Part shown: one piece after another, positions 32,123 through 32,321 of the stretch
How the letters are laid out: the number at the start of each line of letters is the position of its first letter
Numbering within the stretch: the stretch's first letter is position 1
From: Actinomycetes bacterium
GTDB taxonomy: Bacteria > Actinomycetota > Actinomycetes > JAHEKZ01
Assembly: GCA_027118455.1 (NCBI GenBank)
Contig: JAJAYZ010000033.1
Location: forward strand, 1-32,321
Reading direction: 5' to 3'
Length of the DNA: 32,321 bases
The notes under the pieces: model-generated
What the model saw: the letters and a program-made list of their open reading frames with translations, nothing else
The model's database searches: none
What the model was told of the DNA's origin: nothing
Position numbers and translations under genes: made by a program

Positions 32123-32321
32123 TCAATGGGTTCGGTGGTAGGTGGTCAGGGCTGCGAGAAGGACGCCACCGAAGTAGGTCGTGGCGTACTTGTCGTAGCG
32201 GGTCGCGATGCCTCAGCCATTGTTTGAGGCGGTTGAATCCGCGCTCGACGGTGCTGCGCCTGACGGTAGATGGCCGGTTCGAACCCCGGAGGTCTACCGC
32301 CCGCTGAGCCCTTGGCCTTGC
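32123..32321 (-). pseudogene. IS5-type transposase, 3' fragment with two frameshifts (runs off the window)
   Basis: The minus strand encodes the typical C-terminus of an IS5-family DDE transposase, seen as GGRPPGFEPAIYRQ, then RSTVERGFNRLKQW, then GIATRYDKYATTYFGGVLL and the stop at 32123. These pieces lie in three different frames. One extra base near 32258-32260 and one extra base at about 32215 restore a single frame, so the copy is inactive, unless the indels are sequence errors. The glutamate of the DDE triad would be the one in STVERGF. The 5' part and the other end of the element lie beyond the window. Confidence 0.8.

Noticed and set aside
32000..32227. 75-codon plus-strand frame near the right edge
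   Set aside because: It runs antisense through the transposase 3' end and the IS end, with no ribosome binding site.
32268..32285. GGTTCGAACCCC resembling a tRNA T-arm
   Set aside because: It falls inside the transposase coding remnant (GFEPAIY region), and no acceptor, D-arm or anticodon stem surrounds it.
1..32321. CRISPR arrays, rRNA, tRNA, prophage or toxin-antitoxin modules
   Set aside because: I looked for regularly spaced repeats, cloverleaf patterns and phage or toxin motifs and saw none.

Overview
The window is GC-rich chromosomal DNA from an actinobacterium (Actinomycetota). The evidence is an adjacent sigR-rsrA thiol-stress sigma/anti-sigma pair, a 24-codon gene for the actinobacterial ribosomal protein bL37, frequent GTG starts, a monofunctional inositol-phosphatase-type HisN, DUF2231 proteins, and several genes whose -10 box lies 6-8 bases before the start codon (leaderless style). 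Genus cannot be fixed from the sequence.

Layout. 1-525: no convincing gene; a 238-bp stretch bounded by a perfect 19-bp inverted repeat, and a tandem 9-bp repeat. 526-1915: two hypothetical proteins and bL37. 1960-4409 (minus): rsrA, sigR, an alpha/beta hydrolase and an SRAP (YedK/HMCES) DNA-protein crosslink protein, with a SigR-type promoter in front of sigR. 4433-8001: rsgA, two tandem DUF2231 membrane proteins, hisN and a membrane protein; several convergent 3' ends overlap. 8107-10970: a CBS protein, then copper chaperone copZ and Cu+ ATPase copA. 10972-11117: a 146-bp imperfect palindrome between convergent genes. 11119-13579: a pirin with its own SigR-type promoter, a second RsgA-like GTPase, and a gene that looks broken by an internal deletion. 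13637-20031 (minus): a complete peptide/nickel-type ABC importer operon (lipoprotein, two permeases, two ATPases), with an unusually long first permease and a strong stem-loop after the lipoprotein gene. 20224-21266: a methyltransferase and a small conserved gene whose coupled start codon appears to have changed from GTG to GTA.

21347-31812 is the most coherent accessory unit: an APC amine/amino-acid permease, a choline/ethanolamine-kinase-like phosphotransferase, a glutamine-synthetase-type gamma-glutamyl ligase, an aldehyde dehydrogenase, a short-chain dehydrogenase, a PuuD-like gamma-glutamyl hydrolase, a GntR/HutC regulator, and an FAD oxidoreductase fused to a GcvT-like folate domain. 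Together these suggest a gamma-glutamylation route for an amino alcohol or N-methylated amine (for example ethanolamine or N-methylethanolamine), with demethylation of sarcosine or dimethylglycine by the last enzyme. Three GGTCTAGACC-like sites, the type of core bound by HutC/DasR-like GntR proteins, lie in the divergent kinase/ligase promoter region and over the oxidoreductase promoter, tying the unit together as a probable regulon.

The window ends with a 58-residue membrane protein and the 3' end of a frameshifted IS5-type transposase that runs off the edge.
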